DNA of 7,634 bases from an uncultured Lachnospiraceae bacterium. Lineage in GTDB: Bacteria; Bacillota; Clostridia; Lachnospirales; Lachnospiraceae. Below the pieces are notes generated by a model. The model was not told the DNA's origin and ran no database searches. It was given only the letters and a program-made list of their open reading frames with translations. The stretch lies in NCBI GenBank assembly GCA_937950565.1, contig CALFCS010000128.1, forward strand, positions 1 to 7,634, written 5' to 3'. The position numbers and the translations under genes were made by a program. Position 1 is the first letter of the stretch, and each line of letters begins with the position of its first letter. Shown piece after piece: positions 1 to 6,816 of the stretch.

Positions 1-857
1 TAGCGGATTGCCGCCGCAAGTCCGGCAGCCCCTGCCGCATTGACCGTACCCGCTTCAAATTTGTGCGGCAGTTTAGCATACGTTGCGCCTTCTCTTGTCA
101 CGGTGGAAATCATTTCTCCGCCCGTTAAAAATGGCGGCATTTTCTCTAACAGTTCTTCTTTTCCGTATAATACACCGATTCCCATCGGTCCCATGAGTTT
201 GTGACCCGAAAATGCGAGAAAATCGACATCGAGTGCCGTTACGTCCACCGGCATATGCGGTGCGCTCTGTGCGGCATCGACAACCACAACCGCGCCTTTT
301 TCATGCGCCAGTTTTACGATTTTTTCAACCGGATTGACACAGCCTAAGACATTGGATACCTGTGCAACTGCCACAAGCTTTGTCTTTTCCGTAATCGCAG
401 CTTCAAGCACCTCGTCAGGAAGCGTTCCTTCCTGTGTACATTCCAGAAATTTTAATACTGCGCCGGTCTGTCTTGCCACCATCTGCCACGGAAGCAGGTT
501 GCTGTGGTGTTCCATAATACTAACCACAATTTCATCACCCTCACGCAGGTTTGAAAGGCCGTAGCTGTATGCCACCAGATTTAAGCTTTCTGTCGTATTT
601 CTTGTAAAAATAATCTCTTTGGAAGATTTCGCATGAATAAATTTCTGCACGGTCTTTCTTGCTTCTTCGTACTGCTCGGTCGCCGCAAGGCTCAACGGAT
701 AAAATCCGCGCAGGGGATTGGCATTTGCCTTTTCGTAAAACCGCTTTTCTGCTTCCAGTACGCAGTCCGGCCGCTGTGCCGTTGCCGCATTATCAATATA
801 AACCGTTTTATTTTCCCGTAACAGGGGAAAATCCTGTCTGTAATCATAAGCTGTCAT
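1..857 (-). CDS. sufS: SufS-type cysteine desulfurase, 3' end cut by window edge
   Basis: Group II (SufS/CsdB-like) cysteine desulfurase. It is a cytosolic PLP enzyme that removes sulfur from L-cysteine as a persulfide and passes it to the SufBCD scaffold, usually through SufU or SufE. I translated 285 residues from ATG at 857 with no stop before the window edge. Visible motifs are YIDNAATAQRP near residue 20, NANPLRG (46-51), the MEHHSN segment with the PLP-stacking His at 118, VDAAQS (193-198), and SGHK with the Schiff-base lysine at 220. The family is about 405-410 residues, so roughly 120 are missing, including the loop with the persulfide-forming Cys. Catalytic competence therefore cannot be judged here. 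The start overlaps the end of sufD by 14 bases, and a GAGG ribosome binding site (867-870) lies inside sufD, which points to translational coupling. A sufU-like gene probably follows outside the window; that is inference. Confidence 0.95.
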   Translation of the reverse strand, partial: MTAYDYRQDFPLLRENKTVYIDNAATAQRPDCVLEAEKRFYEKANANPLRGFYPLSLAATEQYEEARKTVQKFIHAKSSKEIIFTRNTTESLNLVAYSYGLSNLREGDEIVVSIMEHHSNLLPWQMVARQTGAVLKFLECTQEGTLPDEVLEAAITEKTKLVAVAQVSNVLGCVNPVEKIVKLAHEKGAVVVVDAAQSAPHMPVDVTALDVDFLAFSGHKLMGPMGIGVLYGKEELLEKMPPFLTGGEMISTVTREGATYAKLPHKFEAGTVNAAGAAGLAAAIR

Positions 858-1941
858 CTGTCAATACCTCACTTAACTGCTCTTCCGCAAATTCCTTTGT
901 TTCTTCATCGTCAATCTTATGGGTTAAAAGTTCAAGCTTTGCCCGTGTCATAATATCTTCGGCATGTTTTTTATCAATGCCCCTTGCCGCAAAATATAAC
1001 AGTGTTTCTTCATCAAGTTCGCCGATTGCCGCACCGTGATTGCCTTCTACATCTTCTTCCGCACAAAGAATCAGCGGAATGGTCTGATTGATGACATCAT
1101 CGCCCAGAAGCAGTACCTGTTCGCTTTCCGTTCCCTTTGCACCCGAAGCGCCGCGTTTAAAATCAATCGAACCGCGGAATACTTTGTGTGCGGCATCTTT
1201 TAACGTGCCGTCTGCCGTCACATTGCTGGTTGTCTTCTTGCCGATGTGATTTACAATATAATTTATATCCAAAAGCTGGGTATTCTGCACAAGATAGCCT
1301 GTCTGCACCTGAAAATCCGCACGCTCGCCCTTTAAATCTGTACGCACGCCGTTGTATACATGACCCTTGCCGATAAATAACTGCAACAGCTCGACCTGCG
1401 CATTTTCATCACAGACACAGCCTGTATCGGATAAAAGGGGCTGCTCCTCGCCGAGGGCTATGACCTGCACCAGACGGATTTTGCTGTTTTTTGCCGCAAT
1501 CATGCGTGTACGGAATGCCAGATTAGTATCTTCCGGGGTCTTTTTCGTAAAGCGCTCCACAACCGTAATCCGGCTGTTTTCCTCTGCATAAATGTCTAAC
1601 ATACCGGCAGATGCCGTATCTGTGCCGCTGATTTCATATACCACAGGATTTTCCGGTTCTCTGCCTGCTGCCGCCGTTATTCTTTCCGGCGCCACTGCCT
1701 TAAACACGCAGTCTGCCTGACGTCCCGCTCCGGTTTCCACAGCTTCGAAAGCTTTAATGTCCGCCAATGCTTCTGCTGTTTCTTTACCGCCCGATAATGC
1801 TTCGTTTTCTGTGCTTTCTTTTTTTACAATTGTACAGCCCTGTGCTTCATCGGTCCATGCAAAATTCGTTTCATTTAATTTCAGCCAGTGCCATGTCTTA
1901 GACGGTAACTGATTTATTTTTATATTCACTGTTTCTTTCAT
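844..1941 (-). CDS. sufD: SufD Fe-S cluster assembly scaffold protein
   Basis: SufD is the SufB paralogue that pairs with SufB and SufC in the cytosolic SufBC2D complex, where Fe-S clusters are built. The product is 365 residues from ATG at 1941. I prefer this start to the ATG at 1953, because the 1953 ATG overlaps a GGAG ribosome binding site (1948-1951) placed six bases before 1941, and has no well-spaced site of its own. The N-terminal part is variable. The middle, rich in beta strands, carries the SufB/SufD core. The C-terminal block contains NHGAAIGELDEETLLYFAARG, in which the His matches the conserved SufD residue at the SufB interface (H360 in E. coli by family knowledge). The run VLLLGDDVINQTIPL just before it is also typical. 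The gene sits 21 bases after the sufB stop and overlaps sufS. SufD rather than a second SufB is supported by lower similarity to SufB and by the shorter length. Confidence 0.93.
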   Translation of the reverse strand: MKETVNIKINQLPSKTWHWLKLNETNFAWTDEAQGCTIVKKESTENEALSGGKETAEALADIKAFEAVETGAGRQADCVFKAVAPERITAAAGREPENPVVYEISGTDTASAGMLDIYAEENSRITVVERFTKKTPEDTNLAFRTRMIAAKNSKIRLVQVIALGEEQPLLSDTGCVCDENAQVELLQLFIGKGHVYNGVRTDLKGERADFQVQTGYLVQNTQLLDINYIVNHIGKKTTSNVTADGTLKDAAHKVFRGSIDFKRGASGAKGTESEQVLLLGDDVINQTIPLILCAEEDVEGNHGAAIGELDEETLLYFAARGIDKKHAEDIMTRAKLELLTHKIDDEETKEFAEEQLSEVLTDDSL

Positions 1942-1947
1942 ATTAAT

Positions 1948-1951
1948 CTCC
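1948..1951 (-). promoter_or_regulatory. Ribosome binding site that sets the sufD start
   Basis: GGAG on the minus strand, followed by ATTAAT and then ATG at 1941. The whole string reads ATGGAGATTAATATG, so the upstream in-frame ATG (1953) is itself part of the ribosome binding site. A start at 1953 would have no Shine-Dalgarno element at usable spacing. Confidence 0.8.
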
Positions 1952-1962
1952 ATTCCGCATTT

Positions 1963-3369
1963 CTAGCCAATACTGCCCTTCATCTCCAACCGAATCAGAT
2001 TGTTCATTTCAACCGCATATTCCAGTGGCAGCTCCTTTGATACATTGTCTGCAAATCCACTGACAATGCAGGCTCTCGCATCTTCCTCGCTCATGCCGCG
2101 GGACATCAGATAAAATACGGCTTCATCACTAATACTGCCAATCTGCGCTTCATGTCCGACATTGGCATCCTTTGTGCGGATATCCATCGCCGGAATCGTA
2201 TCCGAGCGGGATATGGCATCTAACATCAGGGACTGGCAGGATACGGAAGACTTTGCGTTCTTCGCATTCTTTGCCACTACAACGCAAGATCGGAATGTCG
2301 AAATACCGCCGTCCTTTGAAATCGACTTTGTATTAATATAAGAGCTGGTATCCGGCGCACTGTGTACAACCTTGGCTCCGGTATCCAGATTTTGTCCTTT
2401 TCCTGCAAATGTAATGCCTGTAAATTCCATTTTTGCGCCCTTGCCCTTTAAAATGCTCATCGGATACAGGTAAGAAACGTGCGAACCAAATGAACCTGAA
2501 ACCCATTCAATCGTGCCGCCTTCTTCAACGAGTGCGCGCTTTGTATTTAAGTTGTACATATTCTTTGACCAGTTTTCAATCGTAGAATATCGCAGTCTTG
2601 CATTTTTGCCGACAAACAGTTCCACACAGCCTGCATGCAGATTTGCCACGTTATATTTCGGTGCGGAACAGCCCTCGATAAAATGCAGGTCTGCGCCCTC
2701 ATCCACAATAATCAGCGTATGCTCAAACTGTCCTGCTCCCGGCGCATTTAACCGGAAATACGACTGTAACGGAATTTCTACCGATACCCCCTTTGGCACA
2801 TACACAAATGAACCGCCAGACCATACTGCACCGTGCAGTGCCGCAAATTTGTGGTCGTTCGGCTTTACCAGCTTCATAAAATGCTTCTGTACCATGTCGG
2901 CATATTCGCCTTTTAAGGCACTCTCCATATCCGTGTATACAACTCCCTGTGCCGCAACCTCCTCGCGCACATTGTGGTATACCAGTTCAGAGTCGTACTG
3001 CGCGCCGACACCGGCAAGGGATTTCCGCTCTGCCTGCGGGATACCGAGCCGCTCAAATGTATTTTTAATGTCTTCCGGTACGTCTGACCATTTTGCCTTC
3101 ATATTCGTATTCGGGCGGACATAGGTCACGATATTTGCCATATCCAGTCCTTCAATCGACGGTCCCCAGTCCGGTACGGGCATTTCATTGTAAATCTGTA
3201 ATGCCTGTAAACGGAAGTTCTGCATCCACACCGGGTCATTTTTTTCTTTTGATAATTTTTCTACAATCTCCGGTGTCAGACCCGCCTGCAATTTATACGC
3301 ATCTTTTTCATCATCTTTGAAATCATAAACGCTTCTGTCGATGTCTTCCACATAGCTTTTTTCTTTCAT
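1963..3369 (-). CDS. sufB: SufB Fe-S cluster assembly scaffold protein
   Basis: SufB is the scaffold subunit of the SufBC2D complex. It receives persulfide sulfur and holds the nascent Fe-S cluster. The 468 residues match the usual length. Recognisable blocks are VPDWGPSIEGLDM (65-77), the long beta-helix core with FVYVPKGVSVEIPLQSYFR (188-206), FEHTLIIVDEGADLHFIEGC (215-234), ENWSKNMYNLNTKRA (265-279) and the C-terminal VGHEAQIGSISDEAVFYLMS (404-423). Cys378 and Glu407 are 29 residues apart. E. coli SufB C405 and E434, proposed to take part in cluster formation, have exactly the same spacing. An AAAGGGAG ribosome binding site lies nine bases before the ATG. The gene is 51 bases after sufC and 21 bases before sufD, with no terminator between them, so it belongs to one operon. 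The C-terminal ELPLEYAVEMNNLIRLEM ending is typical of the family. Confidence 0.97.
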   Translation of the reverse strand: MKEKSYVEDIDRSVYDFKDDEKDAYKLQAGLTPEIVEKLSKEKNDPVWMQNFRLQALQIYNEMPVPDWGPSIEGLDMANIVTYVRPNTNMKAKWSDVPEDIKNTFERLGIPQAERKSLAGVGAQYDSELVYHNVREEVAAQGVVYTDMESALKGEYADMVQKHFMKLVKPNDHKFAALHGAVWSGGSFVYVPKGVSVEIPLQSYFRLNAPGAGQFEHTLIIVDEGADLHFIEGCSAPKYNVANLHAGCVELFVGKNARLRYSTIENWSKNMYNLNTKRALVEEGGTIEWVSGSFGSHVSYLYPMSILKGKGAKMEFTGITFAGKGQNLDTGAKVVHSAPDTSSYINTKSISKDGGISTFRSCVVVAKNAKNAKSSVSCQSLMLDAISRSDTIPAMDIRTKDANVGHEAQIGSISDEAVFYLMSRGMSEEDARACIVSGFADNVSKELPLEYAVEMNNLIRLEMKGSIG

Positions 3370-3420
3370 CGCCTGTTACTCCCTTTCCGCTGTTTGCTGT
3401 ATGCTTGATTCTCTGCTTTC

Positions 3421-4179
3421 CTACCTGTGTTCCTCTGCCTCGTAGCCTGCAAAACCGCTTTCATTAATCTCATCAACAAGCTCTGCGCCGCCTGTCTTAA
3501 TGATTTTTCCTTCCACCATAACATGTGTATAATCTACCGGAAGGGATTCCAGAATTTTTGTGCTGTGTGTGATAACCAGCAGACTGCCTTCGCTGTTTTT
3601 CTGATATTCACGGATACCGGCTGATACAGTGCGCACGGCATCAACATCCAGGCCGGAGTCGGTTTCATCAAGAATTGCCAGCTTTGGCTTTAACATTAAG
3701 AGCTGTAAAATCTCAGCTTTCTTGTTTTCACCGCCGGAAAATCCGACATTCAAATCACGCTCTGCATACGACTTATCCATATCAAGCAGTTCCATTGCCG
3801 CTTCCAGCTGCTTTTTAAACTCCCACAGACGGATTCTTTTGCCGGTCTTTTGCTCTACCGCATTTCTGATAAAGGAGCTTAGTGTCACACCCGGCACTTC
3901 CAGCGGATTCTGGAAAGATAAAAAGATGCCTGCCTTTGCACGCTCATTGACCGGTTCTGCGGTGATATTTTTTCCGTCAAACCGGATTTCCCCCTGCTTT
4001 ACCGTGTAGCGTGGATTGCCAAGCAATGTATAGCCCAGTGTAGATTTACCGGTTCCGTTCGGTCCCATAAGTACGTGGGTTTCTCCCGGACGAATCGTAA
4101 GGTTGACCCCGTGTAAAATTTCCTTTTCCTCTACATCTACAACTAAATCTTTTACATTCAGTAATTCTTTTTCTGACAT
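3421..4179 (-). CDS. sufC: SufC ABC-type ATPase of the SUF complex
   Basis: SufC is a cytosolic ABC ATPase without membrane partners. It dimerises on SufB and SufD and drives conformational change during Fe-S cluster assembly. The 252 residues are close to the family length of about 250. Motifs in order: Walker A GPNGTGKST (39-47), Q-loop Q90 in LSFQNP, ABC signature FSGGE (147-151) followed by NKKAEILQ, Walker B LAILDE (167-172), D-loop SGLD and H-loop H205 in ITHST. FSGGENKKAEILQ and LDETDSGLDVDA are SufC hallmarks and separate it from transporter ATPases. A perfect AGGAGG site lies seven bases before the ATG. It is the first structural gene, 105 bases downstream of the Rrf2 regulator, and that spacer holds a small hairpin. 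Transcription most likely comes from the regulator's promoter; I see no convincing separate promoter in the spacer. Confidence 0.97.
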   Translation of the reverse strand: MSEKELLNVKDLVVDVEEKEILHGVNLTIRPGETHVLMGPNGTGKSTLGYTLLGNPRYTVKQGEIRFDGKNITAEPVNERAKAGIFLSFQNPLEVPGVTLSSFIRNAVEQKTGKRIRLWEFKKQLEAAMELLDMDKSYAERDLNVGFSGGENKKAEILQLLMLKPKLAILDETDSGLDVDAVRTVSAGIREYQKNSEGSLLVITHSTKILESLPVDYTHVMVEGKIIKTGGAELVDEINESGFAGYEAEEHR

Positions 4180-4238
4180 GATTGTTCCTCCTGATTTTTA
4201 TATCACCCTAATTGCAAGCTGTTTTATGTGTATTTTTG

Positions 4239-4273
4239 TTGTGACACAAACCTGCCTGTTTGTATCCGGCAGG
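4239..4273 (-). other. Palindrome and hairpin in the regulator-sufC spacer
   Basis: The 105-base spacer between the regulator gene and sufC contains a 6-bp inverted repeat (CCTGCC at 4251-4256 and GGCAGG at 4268-4273, 11-base loop). Immediately beside it is the 11-bp palindrome TTGTGACACAA (4239-4249). In the minus-strand transcript the hairpin is followed by TTTGTGTC, which is too poor in U to be a normal terminator. It could be a weak attenuator, an RNA processing or stability element, or a protein site. No function is shown by the sequence alone. Confidence 0.35.
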
Positions 4274-4284
4274 GTAATATTGTA

Positions 4285-4734
4285 TCAACTTTTTTCATTT
4301 GATCTCTGATTTTGTATCATCTGCTGTCTGGCATTCTCTGCGACTTCTTTCAGTGTCATGCTGTCAAAATATTTATCCACAAGCTCCGCCAGCCCTTTCC
4401 AGATTGGCAGTGTACAGCAGTCACCTGCCCTGTCGCAGGGCACTGCATCGTCCTTTAAGCAGGATACCGGTGCAAGTGTTCCTTCCGTCAGTCTCAATAT
4501 TTCACTAATCCGGTAATCTTCCGGTTTTCTTGCCAGCCGGTAACCTCCGCCGTGTCCGCTGATGCCTTCTATTAAATGTTCTTTGGACAACATTCTTGCA
4601 ATGCTCTCCAGATACTTCTGTGAAATCTGCTCTTTTTCCGATATTTCTTTTAGCGGTACATATTCATCTGAGTTATGCTCCGCAAGAAATACCATAACCC
4701 GCAGGGCATACCTGCCCTTTGAAGAAATCATCAT
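4285..4734 (-). CDS. Rrf2/IscR-like Fe-S sensing transcriptional regulator
   Basis: Rrf2-family winged-helix DNA-binding protein, the probable regulator of the suf genes that follow. The product is 149 residues from ATG at 4734 and begins MMISSKGRYALRVMVFLAEH, the classic Rrf2 opening. A longer reading starts at TTG 4749, but the GGAG site (4744-4747) overlaps that codon and sits nine bases before 4734, so the ATG is preferred. Numbered from the TTG (subtract 5 for the shorter form): the winged helix spans about 8-75, with the recognition-helix region ISQKYLESIARML and wing GHGGGYRLAR. Cys97, 105, 111 and 112 lie in the C-terminal half. IscR binds a [2Fe-2S] cluster with three Cys and a His, so a cluster here is plausible; the spacing is 8 and 6 residues rather than 6 and 6, and the extra adjacent Cys is notable. 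A CymR-like role (cysteine metabolism) is less likely, given the Cys set and the suf neighbours. Confidence 0.9.
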   Translation of the reverse strand: MMISSKGRYALRVMVFLAEHNSDEYVPLKEISEKEQISQKYLESIARMLSKEHLIEGISGHGGGYRLARKPEDYRISEILRLTEGTLAPVSCLKDDAVPCDRAGDCCTLPIWKGLAELVDKYFDSMTLKEVAENARQQMIQNQRSNEKS

Positions 4735-4743
4735 ACGCTTGTT

Positions 4744-4747
4744 CTCC
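4744..4747 (-). promoter_or_regulatory. Ribosome binding site that sets the regulator start
   Basis: GGAG on the minus strand lies nine bases before ATG 4734 and twelve before the adjacent ATG 4731. It overlaps the alternative TTG codon at 4749 and so excludes that as an efficient start. Confidence 0.65.
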
Positions 4748-4766
4748 AATCCTTTGTTTTATCAAG

Positions 4767-4795
4767 ATAATATTCCTATCTACCTACTATGTCAA
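4767..4795 (-). promoter_or_regulatory. Near-consensus sigma-A promoter of the suf operon
   Basis: On the minus strand, TTGACA (4790-4795, perfect -35) is followed by a 17-base spacer and TATTAT (4767-4772, five of six for the -10). Transcription would start near 4760, leaving a leader of about 25 bases before the regulator ATG at 4734. So strong a promoter in front of the regulator implies that repression is needed to control the operon. Confidence 0.85.
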
Positions 4796-4800
4796 TAGGT
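4782..4800. promoter_or_regulatory. Candidate Rrf2 operator overlapping the -35 box
   Basis: The 19-base element ACCTATTGACATAGTAGGT (minus-strand reading) has perfect 5-bp outer arms (ACCTA/TAGGT) and one further matched pair inside. It covers the whole -35 hexamer. Rrf2 proteins bind imperfect palindromes of about this size, often in their own promoters. Assignment to this regulator is inference from position and symmetry. A protein bound here would block RNA polymerase. Confidence 0.55.
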
Positions 4801-4809
4801 GAATGTATT

Positions 4810-4867
4810 AAAAAAATATAACGCAGGAAAAGAGGACACGTGCTGTGGCTCTTTTGCTGCGTTATAT
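4810..4867 (-). terminator. Rho-independent terminator of the ATPase/DUF4276 cassette
   Basis: A perfect 11-bp outer stem (ATATAACGCAG at 4816-4826 with CTGCGTTATAT at 4857-4867) continues after one mismatch into a 7-bp inner stem (AAAAGAG with CTCTTTT). On the minus strand the stem is followed at once by seven T residues (4816-4810). It lies 13 bases after the stop codon at 4881 and ends just before the suf promoter, so it insulates the suf operon from the cassette. Confidence 0.92.
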
Positions 4868-4880
4868 GAATTATTCTAAA

Positions 4881-5555
4881 CTAAACTTCACAAAAATCAT
4901 TCAGCTTATTTATAAAATAATTAAAACTTGGTGATTTATTTTCATGAATATTTAAATACATTCCAATATTTCCGGCGCATTCACATTTAAACAACCCTAT
5001 CTCATAATAAGACTCCGCTTTCTTTTTTAAGGCATTCACACCGCCGCTATAAACTACATCCGCCAAATACTCCCATGTTCCTACAATACTATCCTGAACG
5101 TATTTTCTTAACAACGGCATTTTGGCCTGTGGATATGCTTCTTCTATTGCTTTCTCATCCCCTAGAAGCCACGCTTCCATTTCTTCTATTGCAATACAAA
5201 AATACACATCAACGGTTACTCCTGATTTTACATACATCTCAACCAAATCTTTTTTTAATTCGGCACAATCCGTATCATCACTATCAAGAATAACAAAAAT
5301 AGCTTTTTTACCCGGCATACTCTCCAGCGTGCGTCCAATTCCTTTTAAATACATCGGTAAAGCATTGAATAATTTTTGTGTCTTAACCTGTGATAATTTA
5401 TTCACTTTTTTCGGTATTTTACCAATTCCCTTAAAACTATGAATTTTGTACGTGATACCCGGAACTTCAGTTATATACTTATCCATTATATTTTTTACAA
5501 GAATTTCTCCCGACTGATCCTCTATCAAAATTTCAATGTATGCATATTCTTCCAT
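4881..5555 (-). CDS. DUF4276-like protein with TOPRIM-like acidic motifs
   Basis: 224 residues from ATG 5555, a probable soluble protein with no signal peptide or membrane segment. I read it as a DUF4276-like protein; such genes often follow AAA_21 ATPase genes. In the 226-residue numbering from GTG 5561 (subtract 2 for the preferred start), an early beta-strand has ILIEDQSGE (Glu14 and Glu19), a hydrophobic strand ends in FVILDSDDTDC (Asp93, 95, 96), then come EEMEAWLLGD (Glu127, Glu129, Trp131, Asp135) and a C-terminal SPSFNYFINKL typical of the family. Glu followed by a DxD on a strand resembles the TOPRIM metal site of OLD-family nucleases, so a nuclease or toxin role is possible but unproven. 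GTG 5561 is an alternative start; a GAGG five bases before the ATG favours the latter. The start lies 12 bases after the ATPase stop, implying coupled translation. The gene ends at a strong terminator. Confidence 0.8.
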   Translation of the reverse strand: MEEYAYIEILIEDQSGEILVKNIMDKYITEVPGITYKIHSFKGIGKIPKKVNKLSQVKTQKLFNALPMYLKGIGRTLESMPGKKAIFVILDSDDTDCAELKKDLVEMYVKSGVTVDVYFCIAIEEMEAWLLGDEKAIEEAYPQAKMPLLRKYVQDSIVGTWEYLADVVYSGGVNALKKKAESYYEIGLFKCECAGNIGMYLNIHENKSPSFNYFINKLNDFCEV

Positions 5556-5560
5556 ATCCA

Positions 5561-5564
5561 CCTC
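5561..5564 (-). promoter_or_regulatory. Ribosome binding site that sets the DUF4276-like gene start
   Basis: GAGG on the minus strand lies between the ATPase stop codon (TAA, 5568-5570) and ATG 5555, five bases before that ATG. The alternative GTG at 5561 overlaps the site, leaving no usable spacing. Confidence 0.65.
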
Positions 5565-5567
5565 ATA

Positions 5568-6794
5568 TTATCCAAAATAATTGCTGTACCATAAATCTCC
5601 CAATTCAACCTCTGACTCACATAACTGTTTCACATACTCAAAATCAGAAGCCCGTGTAATTGTCGAGAAGCCGTCTTCCTGTTTCTGTAAAACCCATACT
5701 TCTTCCGGTGACAGTGCATTTACAAAAAATGGACTGTGTGTAGTAATAAATAACTGCTTGGAATATGTATTTTTAATACTATTCTTCATCTGAGCTGCCA
5801 AATCAGAAAGATACTTATGATACAATCCATTCTCCGGTTCTTCAATAAATACCAATGGTCTTGCATCTTTTTCATACAATAACAGGTAATATGCAAATAA
5901 TTTCAACGTACCGTCTGACATCTTCTGCGAATAAAAAGGCCTGTTAAATCCTTTTTCTAAAAATTCCAGCACTAACTGGCCATTTTGTAATTTAACCGGT
6001 GTTATCTGCTGGATTCCCGGCAGCTTGGTCTGTATACTCTTTAATACCTTCATAAAATCTTTCGGGTCCTCTCTATACAGATATTGCGCAACATTATTTA
6101 CATTATTTCCCAGACGGTTTAAATACTTTTGTGGTCCCGCATTTGGAATTTCCCTCGCTGCCGTCGGACTAAAATAACATAAATACCAATTTTTCAAAAA
6201 GTTTTTAAATCGTACAATTCTTGGATGTTCTCTTAACTCTCCTAATGTTACAATTCCCAGCTGCCTTGGATCTGCTAACTCAACATCCACTTTTTCCCCA
6301 ATTTCCTTATTTTCTTCTTCTACAAATCCACTATTATCGCCTTTAAACGCATAACCTTTTCCATATTCCAGATACAAAAAAGACATTGGACGTCCATAAC
6401 GTTCATTTGCACGTCTTTGACGAAGTCTTTCTTTTTCTACGATGGGTCTTTCATATTTATCCAGCCCAATGCACAGTTCATATGTAATAGGTGGTTCATT
6501 ACTTGTTTCACGATAATAAATTTCAAATTCTATTGAGCCATTAACCCCCTGTGATATAATACTTTCATATCCGCCGCGATTATTCAAATCGCATGCAGTC
6601 TCAACACCTTTTTCCATACAGTCTGCTAAAAAGCCAAACGCATCGGCAAGCGTACTCTTACCCGTTCCGCTCTGCCCTATAATGGCATTCATGTTGGTTA
6701 ATTCCCTGCCGCTATTATCGCCTAATAATTTCCCCAGTTTTATATTCTTTAACGAACCGTAATTCTTAATCTGTATTCCTGCTATTCGACCCAT
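5568..6794 (-). CDS. AAA/ABC-type ATPase (AAA_21, OLD/RecF-like)
   Basis: 408-residue soluble ATPase of the SMC/RecF/OLD type, with N- and C-terminal halves of an ABC fold and no long coiled coil. It opens with the usual RIAGIQIKNYGSLKNIKLG strand. Walker A is GQSGTGKST (40-48), the signature-like motif MSDGTLKLF is at 292-300, Walker B is LVFIEEPE (314-321) and the H-loop His is in TTHSPF (351-356). The ending ELGDLWYSNYFG is typical of AAA_21 proteins that pair with DUF4276 genes. There is no TOPRIM or HNH domain in this chain, so any effector activity should come from the downstream gene. A GGAGAGG site lies seven bases before the ATG, and the stop is followed after 12 bases by the partner's start. 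The A+T content is visibly higher than in suf, suggesting an acquired cassette. A role in phage or plasmid defence is inference; DNA repair is an alternative. Confidence 0.88.
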   Translation of the reverse strand: MGRIAGIQIKNYGSLKNIKLGKLLGDNSGRELTNMNAIIGQSGTGKSTLADAFGFLADCMEKGVETACDLNNRGGYESIISQGVNGSIEFEIYYRETSNEPPITYELCIGLDKYERPIVEKERLRQRRANERYGRPMSFLYLEYGKGYAFKGDNSGFVEEENKEIGEKVDVELADPRQLGIVTLGELREHPRIVRFKNFLKNWYLCYFSPTAAREIPNAGPQKYLNRLGNNVNNVAQYLYREDPKDFMKVLKSIQTKLPGIQQITPVKLQNGQLVLEFLEKGFNRPFYSQKMSDGTLKLFAYYLLLYEKDARPLVFIEEPENGLYHKYLSDLAAQMKNSIKNTYSKQLFITTHSPFFVNALSPEEVWVLQKQEDGFSTITRASDFEYVKQLCESEVELGDLWYSNYFG

Positions 6795-6816
6795 ATACCA
6801 ACCTCTCCGTTTGAAA

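Noticed and set aside
659..1039. A 126-codon plus-strand open frame across the sufS-sufD junction
   Set aside because: Antisense to two strongly supported genes, with a low-complexity serine-rich product and no domain.
2513..3124. A 203-codon open frame on the plus strand
   Set aside because: It lies wholly antisense to sufB, has no ribosome binding site or recognisable domain, and is Ser/Thr/Pro-rich as expected from the complement of a real gene.
4251..4273. The spacer hairpin as a terminator separating the regulator from sufC
   Set aside because: The stem is only six base pairs with an 11-base loop and is followed by TTTGTGTC, not a continuous T-run. I also see no good promoter after it for sufC.
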